Shown: positions 45,436 through 55,836, counted from the stretch's first letter. The stretch: 64,000 nt of DNA from Desarmillaria ectypa (GCA_030407005.1 JAUDYN010000007.1:3348001-3412000); one strand, 5' to 3'. The notes: generated by a model not told the origin, from the sequence alone. Program-made: numbers and translations.

Positions 45436-47721
45436 TTATCCCACACCCTGCACATATGGAGGGCAAGGTTCAACGCATTCGGGACTGTCTTTGAAGCATG
45501 GTTCATCACTATCAGATGAGTCTAAGAGTAATTTAGAATCAGGAGTTGAAACACGGCTAGTGATGACAAGTGTATAGGTGGAGGAGTGCCCTGGAGTAAT
45601 ATTTGTACTTGATTCAAAATATTTTCTGTTGTTGAATGCCTCAAAATGTCGTTTGGGAGATGCGTGAATAGAGCACAGCTCTATCATGCAATGATGGCAA
45701 GGTGAATCAGCTTGCATCATTGCCGGTGAGATGTTTCCAAAATGGGAATGATATTGATGATATTGATCGCAGCCTTTCTTTCGTTGTGTTATCAATCCCA
45801 GAATTGGTTGGCTTGTGCTTACTGCCTTGCACAATCTCAGTTCCTCTCTGAGCATAGAAGACTCCAGATCTATGTTGTTGTCAAGGACAATACTGAGCTT
45901 GACCATGAACTTCCCTTGATCATCAACTCCACTTAAGAGTCCAGTGCACTGGCTTCTTTCCTTATGGTGTTGGTTGCAATCATCCGGGATTTCTATGGTC
46001 ACAATTATCCCTTCAACACTACCTCCTGATGCATGGATATTGTGTCGTTTAGGTCCAATGACACTTGTATGAACATTTGAAAACAGAGCGGTCAATGCTA
46101 GGTCGGTTGAGCATCCGAGGAGGCTAGTTTGGGTATTTTTAGAAAATAGAATAGGAGAGACTGTAATAGGCATGATATGAATGGGGTAGGGTATGTCGTT
46201 TGGACTTGTGCTGAGTTGTATGCTCCGATTTAACTGATTGTGTTCAGTTTTCTCTGGCAATTTGTGCGTCAAAGATACTTTATTGAATTCTGCAGCCTGT
46301 GGAGGTTCTACATGCGATCTGGTTGATTCTTGTTCAATTTCCATGACTTCTGATGGCACCAGTTCTTGTTGGTTGCTTGTTTTCCGTTCCCTTTCCGATG
46401 CTCGTCTTATCTGTCCCTGATGGTTATCTTGTGCTGATTCATCTCCATTCTGCGAATCCATACTTGTTTCTTTGGATGCTACTTCATTAATGGTAGATGA
46501 GTTTATGCTTTCCTTTGACGGACCAAAGGCATAAAAAATTTCAGAAGTAAGGGCCTTTTTCTGTGCCATCCTGCAGACAGGCATGTCATGAGAACTCCCA
46601 TTATGACCTGCCATTGACTGCGGGTGAGTAAGGGTTACTTCATATGAATCGGATAGTAGATTGAGGTCTCCTTGCGACTCCGTAGCTATCTGTGCATAAT
46701 GATCTGCGATGTCTGGCTTGGCAATCATGTACTTGAGTCCATCATGACTGATGGAAGTCCAAGTTGCTTTAGAACAATGTTTGGAGGGCAACGAACTCGC
46801 TATCGGAGTCTCGGATATCTTTCCACTAGATCTACACTGCTGCAAGGGTGCTTCTTTAGTCGTAGTTGGAATATTTCCAGCAGGAGCATCCAAAGTATCC
46901 TCTCGTTTTCGCTGCTCTATTTTCAAGACGATTTCTTTGGATTGGCGCATGGAACTTTCAAATCTTTGAAACGGTGTCGGTAATGGCTCACTCGTACCCC
47001 AGTTATGACAACTGTCAATTAACGCAAGGAAATCTTCAACTGAGGTCCGATAGTAGAAAGCCTGCAATTCAAAGTCGTTTGCCGTCATAAAGGTATCAAT
47101 GCCTTGATGCCATTCGGGGCACTTCGGATCATCTATTCCATGAGCTATGAGTGACTGATGGGCCTTCCGTTTCCGTTCTGATAATGCGTGCTGTAGTTTC
47201 TTGTACTGCCAATAATCAATGCTGAACCCAACATCACCATTGGACCTACGGATAGCCCATGTCTCCATCAACAAGTTGTCTAGGAGCTTGAACTCGTCCC
47301 GGAAGGTAGTCTTGTACTGTTCCTCATTGACGGTCCAAGCCTCATTAAGATCAATATTGAAATGACTCTTTATGATCCTTATAGCCTCGTTTCTACGAGA
47401 CGTCAGCCTGGGCTCTTGTAGAATCTTCGAAGCCAGCATTGACAGGGGTATGGTATTGCCCATTGTGACTGCCATTATTTCATTCATGTTGTAGGTTCCT
47501 CGCCGAAAAGGCCCATCAAAGGGATGAAGTATCGGCTGATGTACAATGCTTGGGTGCTTAGGGCCTGTCCGTGAAGATGAGTGACAAGTATGTCTTGCAC
47601 AAGGAGGAGGTGTACTGTGTTTGATCTGCTCATGTTGGTCCATGCTATAGAAAGCACAGAGGTCGCGAGAATGATATCTTCTGCCAGGGTCAGGGCTAAA
47701 TAATTCTTTATTCCAAGTCAT
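45436..47721 (-). CDS. Orphan 761-aa retroelement protein, left copy
   Basis: The only large ORF of the left unit. Residues about 90-290 are helical and charged (SMLASKILQEPRLTSRRNEA, FRDEFKLLDNLLMETWAIRR, IDYWQYKKLQHALSERKRKA), possibly capsid-like. About 290-500 is Ser/Thr/Gln-rich and probably disordered, and the C-terminal third has a Cys/His cluster (DSPCHHCMIELCSIHAS, i.e. C-x2-C-x4-C-x2-H) and an acidic Ser tail (LLLDSSDSDEPC). That cluster is not the Gag CCHC knuckle C-x2-C-x4-H-x4-C. No D-T/S-G protease, YxDD, RNase H or DDE motif was found. A Gag-like or accessory product mobilised by another element's Pol is the simplest reading. The full-length intact frame suggests recent selection. 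Confidence 0.85.
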   Translation of the reverse strand: MTWNKELFSPDPGRRYHSRDLCAFYSMDQHEQIKHSTPPPCARHTCHSSSRTGPKHPSIVHQPILHPFDGPFRRGTYNMNEIMAVTMGNTIPLSMLASKILQEPRLTSRRNEAIRIIKSHFNIDLNEAWTVNEEQYKTTFRDEFKLLDNLLMETWAIRRSNGDVGFSIDYWQYKKLQHALSERKRKAHQSLIAHGIDDPKCPEWHQGIDTFMTANDFELQAFYYRTSVEDFLALIDSCHNWGTSEPLPTPFQRFESSMRQSKEIVLKIEQRKREDTLDAPAGNIPTTTKEAPLQQCRSSGKISETPIASSLPSKHCSKATWTSISHDGLKYMIAKPDIADHYAQIATESQGDLNLLSDSYEVTLTHPQSMAGHNGSSHDMPVCRMAQKKALTSEIFYAFGPSKESINSSTINEVASKETSMDSQNGDESAQDNHQGQIRRASERERKTSNQQELVPSEVMEIEQESTRSHVEPPQAAEFNKVSLTHKLPEKTEHNQLNRSIQLSTSPNDIPYPIHIMPITVSPILFSKNTQTSLLGCSTDLALTALFSNVHTSVIGPKRHNIHASGGSVEGIIVTIEIPDDCNQHHKERSQCTGLLSGVDDQGKFMVKLSIVLDNNIDLESSMLREELRLCKAVSTSQPILGLITQRKKGCDQYHQYHSHFGNISPAMMQADSPCHHCMIELCSIHASPKRHFEAFNNRKYFESSTNITPGHSSTYTLVITSRVSTPDSKLLLDSSDSDEPCFKDSPECVEPCPPYVQGVG

Positions 47722-47960
47722 CGGAACCAGTTACTTGTCTGACAGAGATTTGACCAATAGCTGTATAAAAGTATATACCAGCTGCACAAACCTTGAATGA
47801 TAAGAAACAAGGACCTATACTCAGTTCCCAATGTGTCCACCAATGTTAGGAATCTGCCAAAATCAGGATATGAGAGTGAGGGGCGACAAGTGATGATCGA
47901 AGCGAGGTAGGATATGTTATAGAGATGTATGTCGTTAGGGAATAGAATAGATTCCGGCAA
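47718..47960 (-). CDS. 80-codon leader ORF overlapping the 761-aa ORF start
   Basis: It starts inside LTR2 (MPESILFPNDIHLYN), crosses the PBS and ends in TGA that overlaps the ATG of the 761-codon ORF as ATGA. It is hydrophobic and aromatic (LFLIIQGLCSWYILLYSYW). It would lie in the transcript leader if transcription starts at the LTR TATA box. It may be an upstream ORF that tunes or couples translation, or it may be a chance frame. The same occurs at 50925-51167. Confidence 0.3.
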   Translation of the reverse strand: MPESILFPNDIHLYNISYLASIITCRPSLSYPDFGRFLTLVDTLGTEYRSLFLIIQGLCSWYILLYSYWSNLCQTSNWFR

Positions 47961-48495
47961 GGGTTCGTGAGGAGACCTGAGAGGTCCAGTTTGCGAGGTA
48001 AAGGGGTCAGTAAGTGCGAAGCAGTTACTGTAGGAAGCAGCCGGTGAGCGCGGAGCTATTATGGGCTGTAGATGAAGACAAGCGCTAGGCGTAGTCTTCG
48101 GATTGGTGTCGGAAAGCGCTTGGCGTATCCAACGAGTTGTTCAGCAAGCGCTAGGCGTAACTGATGAGGTTTCTGACAAGCGCTAGGCGTAGTCAGGAAG
48201 CGAGGAGATTGGCAAGCGCTAGGCGTAACCGATCAGATGCTTAGTTCACACAATGAAGTGGACTTGAAGATGAGTAGCTTGATTCCTTTCTTTTACAAGG
48301 TTACAGACGGTATTTATATACTAAAAGGCTCGAGTCATGAATATTCTACAATGTTCTATTATATTCTAGTATGAGCAAGAAGAATAGAGAAAGTAAAAGA
48401 AAATTATGTGTGAGTCACTGCTAGGACCGAGAAGGCCGAGTGTAGGCATGCGTTGACTCATGCACCGAGTTTACAGATACTCAAGATCCATGACA
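47844..48495 (-). repeat. LTR 2 (shared middle LTR)
   Basis: Same 652-bp sequence at +3207. It is shared by the two units: 5' LTR of the left one and 3' LTR of the right one. Confidence 0.93.
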
Positions 48496-48642
48496 GAGCC
48501 CCCCCAGTCTACACATGCAGAAACGAGGCAAAAGGTAAGCCAATAATAAGATGTGATACTGTAAAACCTCATAGATTTGAATTATTCTGTGAAGCAGTTG
48601 GGACTTGATTATGGTTGTAACTTCAAATGGATAGGAATAATT

Positions 48643-50928
48643 TTATCCCACACCCTGCACATATGGAGGGCAAGGTTCAACGCATTCGGGACTGTCTTTG
48701 AAGCATGGTTCATCACTATCAGATGAGTCTAAGAGTAATTTAGAATCAGGAGTTGAAACACGGCTAGTGATGACAAGTGTATAGGTGGAGGAGTGCCCTG
48801 GAGTAATATTTGTACTTGATTCAAAATATTTTCTGTTGTTGAATGCCTCAAAATGTCGTTTGGGAGATGCGTGAATAGAGCACAGCTCTATCATGCAATG
48901 ATGGCAAGGTGAATCAGCTTGCATCATTGCCGGTGAGATGTTTCCAAAATGGGAATGATATTGATGATATTGATCGCAGCCTTTCTTTCGTTGTGTTATC
49001 AATCCCAGAATTGGTTGGCTTGTGCTTACTGCCTTGCACAATCTCAGTTCCTCTCTGAGCATAGAAGACTCCAGATCTATGTTGTTGTCAAGGACAATAC
49101 TGAGCTTGACCATGAACTTCCCTTGATCATCAACTCCACTTAAGAGTCCAGTGCACTGGCTTCTTTCCTTATGGTGTTGGTTGCAATCATCCGGGATTTC
49201 TATGGTCACAATTATCCCTTCAACACTACCTCCTGATGCATGGATATTGTGTCGTTTAGGTCCAATGACACTTGTATGAACATTTGAAAACAGAGCGGTC
49301 AATGCTAGGTCGGTTGAGCATCCGAGGAGGCTAGTTTGGGTATTTTTAGAAAATAGAATAGGAGAGACTGTAATAGGCATGATATGAATGGGGTAGGGTA
49401 TGTCGTTTGGACTTGTGCTGAGTTGTATGCTCCGATTTAACTGATTGTGTTCAGTTTTCTCTGGCAATTTGTGCGTCAAAGATACTTTATTGAATTCTGC
49501 AGCCTGTGGAGGTTCTACATGCGATCTGGTTGATTCTTGTTCAATTTCCATGACTTCTGATGGCACCAGTTCTTGTTGGTTGCTTGTTTTCCGTTCCCTT
49601 TCCGATGCTCGTCTTATCTGTCCCTGATGGTTATCTTGTGCTGATTCATCTCCATTCTGCGAATCCATACTTGTTTCTTTGGATGCTACTTCATTAATGG
49701 TAGATGAGTTTATGCTTTCCTTTGACGGACCAAAGGCATAAAAAATTTCAGAAGTAAGGGCCTTTTTCTGTGCCATCCTGCAGACAGGCATGTCATGAGA
49801 ACTCCCATTATGACCTGCCATTGACTGCGGGTGAGTAAGGGTTACTTCATATGAATCGGATAGTAGATTGAGGTCTCCTTGCGACTCCGTAGCTATCTGT
49901 GCATAATGATCTGCGATGTCTGGCTTGGCAATCATGTACTTGAGTCCATCATGACTGATGGAAGTCCAAGTTGCTTTAGAACAATGTTTGGAGGGCAACG
50001 AACTCGCTATCGGAGTCTCGGATATCTTTCCACTAGATCTACACTGCTGCAAGGGTGCTTCTTTAGTCGTAGTTGGAATATTTCCAGCAGGAGCATCCAA
50101 AGTATCCTCTCGTTTTCGCTGCTCTATTTTCAAGACGATTTCTTTGGATTGGCGCATGGAACTTTCAAATCTTTGAAACGGTGTCGGTAATGGCTCACTC
50201 GTACCCCAGTTATGACAACTGTCAATTAACGCAAGGAAATCTTCAACTGAGGTCCGATAGTAGAAAGCCTGCAATTCAAAGTCGTTTGCCGTCATAAAGG
50301 TATCAATGCCTTGATGCCATTCGGGGCACTTCGGATCATCTATTCCATGAGCTATGAGTGACTGATGGGCCTTCCGTTTCCGTTCTGATAATGCGTGCTG
50401 TAGTTTCTTGTACTGCCAATAATCAATGCTGAACCCAACATCACCATTGGACCTACGGATAGCCCATGTCTCCATCAACAAGTTGTCTAGGAGCTTGAAC
50501 TCGTCCCGGAAGGTAGTCTTGTACTGTTCCTCATTGACGGTCCAAGCCTCATTAAGATCAATATTGAAATGACTCTTTATGATCCTTATAGCCTCGTTTC
50601 TACGAGACGTCAGCCTGGGCTCTTGTAGAATCTTCGAAGCCAGCATTGACAGGGGTATGGTATTGCCCATTGTGACTGCCATTATTTCATTCATGTTGTA
50701 GGTTCCTCGCCGAAAAGGCCCATCAAAGGGATGAAGTATCGGCTGATGTACAATGCTTGGGTGCTTAGGGCCTGTCCGTGAAGATGAGTGACAAGTATGT
50801 CTTGCACAAGGAGGAGGTGTACTGTGTTTGATCTGCTCATGTTGGTCCATGCTATAGAAAGCACAGAGGTCGCGAGAATGATATCTTCTGCCAGGGTCAG
50901 GGCTAAATAATTCTTTATTCCAAGTCAT
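48643..50928 (-). CDS. Orphan 761-aa retroelement protein, right copy
   Basis: Its predicted protein is identical to the left copy over all 761 residues. Same lack of protease, RT, RNase H and integrase marks. The leader ORF with ATGA overlap is also repeated. Identity this high means the duplication is very recent, or that the assembly repeated one unit. Confidence 0.85.
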   Translation of the reverse strand: MTWNKELFSPDPGRRYHSRDLCAFYSMDQHEQIKHSTPPPCARHTCHSSSRTGPKHPSIVHQPILHPFDGPFRRGTYNMNEIMAVTMGNTIPLSMLASKILQEPRLTSRRNEAIRIIKSHFNIDLNEAWTVNEEQYKTTFRDEFKLLDNLLMETWAIRRSNGDVGFSIDYWQYKKLQHALSERKRKAHQSLIAHGIDDPKCPEWHQGIDTFMTANDFELQAFYYRTSVEDFLALIDSCHNWGTSEPLPTPFQRFESSMRQSKEIVLKIEQRKREDTLDAPAGNIPTTTKEAPLQQCRSSGKISETPIASSLPSKHCSKATWTSISHDGLKYMIAKPDIADHYAQIATESQGDLNLLSDSYEVTLTHPQSMAGHNGSSHDMPVCRMAQKKALTSEIFYAFGPSKESINSSTINEVASKETSMDSQNGDESAQDNHQGQIRRASERERKTSNQQELVPSEVMEIEQESTRSHVEPPQAAEFNKVSLTHKLPEKTEHNQLNRSIQLSTSPNDIPYPIHIMPITVSPILFSKNTQTSLLGCSTDLALTALFSNVHTSVIGPKRHNIHASGGSVEGIIVTIEIPDDCNQHHKERSQCTGLLSGVDDQGKFMVKLSIVLDNNIDLESSMLREELRLCKAVSTSQPILGLITQRKKGCDQYHQYHSHFGNISPAMMQADSPCHHCMIELCSIHASPKRHFEAFNNRKYFESSTNITPGHSSTYTLVITSRVSTPDSKLLLDSSDSDEPCFKDSPECVEPCPPYVQGVG

Positions 50929-51167
50929 CGGAACCAGTTACTTGTCTGACAGAGATTTGACCAATAGCTGTATAAAAGTATATACCAGCTGCACAAACCT
51001 TGAATGATAAGAAACAAGGACCTATACTCAGTTCCCAATGTGTCCACCAATGTTAGGAATCTGCCAAAATCAGGATATGAGAGTGAGGGGCGACAAGTGA
51101 TGATCGAAGCGAGGTAGGATATGTTATAGAGATGTATGTCGTTAGGGAATAGAATAGATTCCGGCAA
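50925..51167 (-). CDS. 80-codon leader ORF, right copy
   Basis: Exact copy of the 47718-47960 frame, again ending in ATGA on the 761-codon ORF. Confidence 0.3.
   Translation of the reverse strand: MPESILFPNDIHLYNISYLASIITCRPSLSYPDFGRFLTLVDTLGTEYRSLFLIIQGLCSWYILLYSYWSNLCQTSNWFR
51034..51049 (-). other. Primer-binding site
   Basis: On the minus strand, one base after the LTR end (CCTAACA), the sequence TGGTGGACACATTGGG begins with TGG, the complement of a tRNA 3' CCA end. The donor tRNA was not identified. The same site lies at 47827-47842. Confidence 0.65.
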
Positions 51168-51702
51168 GGGTTCGTGAGGAGACCTGAGAGGTCCAGTTTG
51201 CGAGGTAAAGGGGTCAGTAAGTGCGAAGCAGTTACTGTAGGAAGCAGCCGGTGAGCGCGGAGCTATTATGGGCTGTAGATGAAGACAAGCGCTAGGCGTA
51301 GTCTTCGGATTGGTGTCGGAAAGCGCTTGGCGTATCCAACGAGTTGTTCAGCAAGCGCTAGGCGTAACTGATGAGGTTTCTGACAAGCGCTAGGCGTAGT
51401 CAGGAAGCGAGGAGATTGGCAAGCGCTAGGCGTAACCGATCAGATGCTTAGTTCACACAATGAAGTGGACTTGAAGATGAGTAGCTTGATTCCTTTCTTT
51501 TACAAGGTTACAGACGGTATTTATATACTAAAAGGCTCGAGTCATGAATATTCTACAATGTTCTATTATATTCTAGTATGAGCAAGAAGAATAGAGAAAG
51601 TAAAAGAAAATTATGTGTGAGTCACTGCTAGGACCGAGAAGGCCGAGTGTAGGCATGCGTTGACTCATGCACCGAGTTTACAGATACTCAAGATCCATGA
51701 CA
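51051..51702 (-). repeat. LTR 3 (5' LTR of the right unit)
   Basis: 652 bp; followed directly by the right CAGAC target duplication at 51703-51707. Confidence 0.93.
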
Positions 51703-51707
51703 CAGAC

Positions 51708-53403
51708 TTGGAACCACTATCGTCTCTTTACATCCTTGCCCTGTGTCAACAACAGTGGTCGCCAGGACTGTAGCGCTCACTCAGATATGACGGAACCATT
51801 GCCCAGTCTTATTTGGCGCATACAGCTCCCGTTTAAATGACAAGATTGAGAAAGGATTGATGTACAGAGTGATATCTGGGGTCGGCACTAAACTGCAAGG
51901 TATGTAGCTTACGTTTGCGCTTCGGATAATGCCTGACTGCCATGTAGAACTTTTCAGCAAGTGGACGCTCATTTTCGGTTCAGTCGAAGTCTGGGCCATG
52001 GTGGGTACCATGTCTATTGTGATAACGTCTACTGAACTGGTCATAACCGTAGCTCTCGTCCTAAAGCGGCTTGCTGGTATTTTACTGACCACGGTTAAGA
52101 GAACCTTGGGACATCCCTACTCCACCTCGTCCAGCTACAGTATCGTCGCTCTTATCGGCCTATTGACGTCAGATACTTCCGACGAAGTCCAAAGCCTTTT
52201 CTCAGGCATGCGCATCATTATAGGCATGGTCGATTGTTCGGCTGATGGAAGACGATGCCGTGACATGTTCGAGAGAAGTTTATTGTCGCTTGGGCCATGC
52301 TCAATCAAGAGTTGTCTCTGAGGTACTCTTCAGATTATCCAGGCGTCACTGCGAATCAGGGGTGTTGCAATCTCGCTTTTGTCTCTGTATTGACGCTCTT
52401 CATCCCCTGCTACATTACGTTTCATCGCCTTCAATGATTATCGGCCTCCCAAGAGCCTCTCTGGTTCATTACGCAGTACCTCTTCTCTGGGCGCTCTAAC
52501 ATTTTCACTGCCCGAGGAACTTTCCGCTGAAAAGCACAAAAGTTCCTTTTTACGATGCTGCCTCCCAATATGTGGTATTGCCTACGCTCATTACACAACC
52601 GAAACGACGACAGTAGGATGACGACAATGGTCGACACATAACCTCAGAGTCGCTGCGATTGGTGCGGGGAAGATCTTTGCATCGTTTTCTTGTCAGAACG
52701 ATGTTTGAAGACTGCACTCAAGTTTATGAGTCATGGTCGTACTGGTGCATGGTGCGACCGTAGAGGACGCTGCTGACATGGCTACGTTATTATATGCGGT
52801 CGCGTGTGAAGTTCGGTTGTTTCGGCGTTAGAGATCGTAGGCGTCTCTTCGGTTTTCATCATTACTCGCTGATGCTGAGTGAATATATTTACAGGAGCAG
52901 GTGAACATACTGGCTTGGGGCCCTGGGATGATGGGGCGGAAAAAGACTCTTCGCCTTTGAAAGGGTAACCGATATAACCATATCTGCCATTCCTGCGAAT
53001 GCGTCCTTTGACTAATCGACCCCCAGAGATGACTATACCGATCCCTCTTTCCATACCACTGGAATTCCCTCCGTGCTGCACCCCACGCTATGTCGCAGTA
53101 TGCCCTCGATTCACTCCGAAAGATAGGCCGATACAACCTTGAGGAGGCGTAAAAACATTTTCCCCGTTGTTGGGTGGCGTGGAAAGCAAAAATTTGCTTT
53201 TCAACGGCCCGTATATGCGCCCGCTGCCTTCAACTCTCCACACCGCAACGATCCGCTACTGAAGGCTGTCACTCAAAGCCACTCCGGCGAGACTTATTTT
53301 CATATTGACGCGGGACCAGGGAAGACCAGGGTTCATCACCGACCGGCCTGTTTCTGGTATTAAACCAACACTGTTCCTCTCTCTTTCTACTGAAGCCATT
53401 ATT
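51708..53403. other. Intergenic, no recognised gene
   Basis: A plus-strand frame at 51929-52321 (130 codons, hydrophobic middle VWAMVGTMSIVITSTELVI) and minus-strand frames at 52782-53136 were considered. None matches a family or splices on. Confidence 0.35.
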
Positions 53404-54722
53404 ATGAAAGTCGACACCTTCACCATCGACACGCACTCATCTGGTAAACCGCTGAAGTGTGTGGCGAAACGGTATCGGCTGCATGGGGCTTCCTCCGAGG
53501 GACGACCCGCACCCGGGCATATCCTCATATTCACCCACGGTACTGGGTTTCGTACGTCGATCTTCCGATACATTGGTCCCAGCGACCCTGATGATCCCAT
53601 TCAATAGATAAGGAACACTGGGAAGTCCCAATCCTACGACTCTTCGCTCATAGCAAGTCGGGTGGAACGAAGGTCTCGGAGGCATGGTCGATTGATTGGC
53701 AGACCCATGGTGATTCTGCAGCGTTGAACGAAGCGGTGATCGAGGCGCCGGATTTCGAGTTTTGTAAGGCGACCGTCTTCGGTATTGAAGCCGGCTCTGA
53801 CGAGAATCCCTAGCCGAATTTGACTATGCTGAAGCATGTGCGAATCTGTATAGGACCTTTCTACTTGAGAACATCGAGAAAGGCTTGAACAAGGTTGTGC
53901 TCTTGGGACACTCGGCTGGTGCTGCGTCTGCGTACGGCTTTTGGTGTCTCACATTTCTCCCTTCTCAACCTTTTACAGGTCCCTAGCGACAATGTTCTGT
54001 GACCACCCGCTCTTCGAAGCCTTCATTTTCGTCGAACCGACAATATGGCCGGCTGAGATGGCTGGTGTGGATGCGCCCGTATACAAATACGTCAAACGGG
54101 GGATCCTCACTCGTCGGGATCACTGGCCCACCAAGGCGGAGGCGAAGCGCTACTTTGAAGGTCGTGCGCCGTGGAGTTATTGGGATTCGAGGATCCGGGA
54201 GATATACGTCGTGCGTTCTGTCCCGTCCCGACTATTCTTATACTAATATTTCTTATCATAGGAGTACGGCCTGAAACCCGATCCAGTCAGAGGTGGTTGG
54301 ACACTCAAGTGCGCGCCGAAACATGAACTAGCGCCGTTCGCAAATGATCAAAAGGCAGTGGATGTCCTTCCCGAGCTGAACAAGACGATCAAGGTCGTGC
54401 CGATACATCTGATCTATGGAGGGAGGAATGACATGTTGTACGTCCCGCTCTACCTTATTTCCTTTCTTCGCTCAACCTCCCCTTTAGTTCACGGAAAAAG
54501 CAAGACTCCTTACTGGGTGGCGGCCGCAAGTTTGCGTCTGTGACGAGAATTCCGGATGCCGGCCATTTGGTATGTCTTGCCGTCGTTGATTTGCGGGTGA
54601 TGATTGATTTGCGGTGACAGGTTGTGCAGGAGGCGCCCAATGAGGTGGCGGATGTGCTGTTCGGGATATTGAGAAAGCTAGATAGGGAGGCTGGGCATTT
54701 TGAGGTACAAGCTAAGCTGTAG
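53404..54722 (+). CDS. Alpha/beta hydrolase, seven exons
   Basis: Exons 53404-53551, 53608-53763, 53814-53931, 53979-54210, 54262-54437, 54488-54569 and 54621-54722; introns 47-56 nt; 337 residues. Alpha/beta-hydrolase core: HILIFTHGTGFHKEHWEV (oxyanion strand with H-G), VVLLGHSAGA (nucleophile elbow G-x-S-x-G), LIYGGRNDMF (acid loop Asp) and IPDAGHLVVQEAPNEV (catalytic His). The triad Ser/Asp/His is complete. No signal peptide, so it is cytosolic or peroxisomal. The cap region (YVKRGILTRRDHWPTKAEA) is of the kind seen in fungal hydrolases next to secondary-metabolism genes, but no such cluster is visible here; substrate unknown. Confidence 0.92.
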
Positions 54723-55230
54723 GGTGGGCGACGATGACGTATTTTATAGAAATAGAAGTTTGTATTTATTTAACAGTAGTATTCCAATACACCGGGTGCC
54801 TTAGCATCGGACGCCTGTATACCATTCGCGAAGGGAGGAATTATTTTTCCAGCTTAGCCTTGCTATTCAAACATGTCGTCTAAAGGTCATGCTTTGTAAC
54901 TTATGTTTGGAGCGTGGGATGACAGAAATATCCTAGCTGGTGAAGAGCACAAAAGGTCGTGAATGCCGCTACTCATTCGGCTTACTATCACTTTCCTCAG
55001 TCATAAAGTAGAGTATTATTCAGAGCTCTGTTTGAGGAATTTTATCAAGTTTATTCATGGGTAGTAGCAGCAGAAAAATGCAACGCAAAAGCCCTTTCGT
55101 ACATCGGTAAGTTAGCTAACTGTCAGGACTTTTTGTGCGGTGACGATACGCACAGTTAGACAAAGGAAGGGCAGCGTCATGACCAAAGCACGCGTTATAT
55201 ATGAATCACATCCAAACCAGTTCCTCGAGC
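54723..55230. other. Intergenic between convergent genes
   Basis: No gene seen. Confidence 0.4.
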
Positions 55231-55818
55231 TTACGCGGAGTAGGCGCTAAATAACGCGGACGTAGTATAAGCACACAATGGCGCATCAGCAAGAGGAAAC
55301 TGACCGAACGTATTATCAAAGAGGTCCATCGGGCTATCCAAACCCACATACCAACTAGGAGTGTCTATCCTGTATGCCCCAGTCGTCAACATTGGGGCCG
55401 TACTAGGATCAATGGCCCAAGCAAATGATTTCGCCTCCGCTTCCTTGACAGGAGGTCCATATACAGCCAGCCCACGATCGTCTCTGGCTTTGGAGGAATC
55501 ACGAGGCGGCATTGATGCTGGCAGCGGTGGGGGAGGAGGACAGGACGTCGAGCGTTTGGCCTCAATATCAACTGGGGGGAAGAGATTTTCGCGAATTTGC
55601 TTCTCTGCATCCTGCGGTTCAGATAACGCGACGAATTGGTGCCTTTGATTGACGCTCATTGTGTCCCACAATAGGCCAACATGAGAGGCGGGGGCTGGAT
55701 GGTTTCGTTGAGCGTATTCGGAGAATTTCATGAAAGGAGTGTTGGGCGTCAGAGGGAGTTTGAAGTTGGGAAAGACATCATGGGGGTCGACTTGGGAGGG
55801 CGATGTCATGGACGCCAT
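55231..55818 (-). CDS. Hypothetical 195-aa protein, weak HMG-box likeness
   Basis: First ATG at 55818 (MASMTSPSQVDPHDVFP). The open frame goes on upstream for about 16 codons to a good ATCAG acceptor, so a 5' exon may exist. Residues about 25-70 (PNTPFMKFSEYAQRNHP, then LLWDTMSVNQRHQFVALSE) follow the spacing of an HMG-box: Pro-x-x-Phe, a mid Leu-Trp, and a final Phe-x-x-Leu. The basic residues expected for DNA contact are few. A Pro-rich linker (CPPPPPLPASMPP) and an acidic/aromatic tail follow. No membrane or secretion signal. The HMG idea is only suggestive. Confidence 0.5.
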   Translation of the reverse strand: MASMTSPSQVDPHDVFPNFKLPLTPNTPFMKFSEYAQRNHPAPASHVGLLWDTMSVNQRHQFVALSEPQDAEKQIRENLFPPVDIEAKRSTSCPPPPPLPASMPPRDSSKARDDRGLAVYGPPVKEAEAKSFAWAIDPSTAPMLTTGAYRIDTPSWYVGLDSPMDLFDNTFGQFPLADAPLCAYTTSALFSAYSA

Positions 55819-55836
55819 TGGGAGACCAAGGGTCAA

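Larger units (their letters stand above)
44632..51707 (-). mobile_element. Tandem non-autonomous LTR retrotransposon: LTR-internal-LTR-internal-LTR
   Basis: Three near-identical 652-bp LTRs separate two 2555-bp internal regions; period exactly 3207 bp. The whole is bounded by CAGAC at 44632-44636 and 51703-51707, a 5-bp target duplication, so it entered as one insertion (empty site ...TTTAC-CAGAC-TTGG...). In the sense of the ORF (minus strand) each LTR starts TGTCATGG and ends CCTAACA. A PBS beginning TGG follows the right-hand LTR, and a G-rich polypurine tract precedes the left-hand one. Each internal region has one intact 761-codon ORF and no recognisable gag-pol enzyme. The tandem form most likely arose by unequal LTR recombination. 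LTR1 differs from the others at one site near 44652. Confidence 0.92.

Noticed and set aside
45742..47090. Several plus-strand ORFs of 60-103 codons inside the LTR element
   Set aside because: Antisense shadows of the intact 761-codon minus-strand ORF, repeated identically in the second unit.
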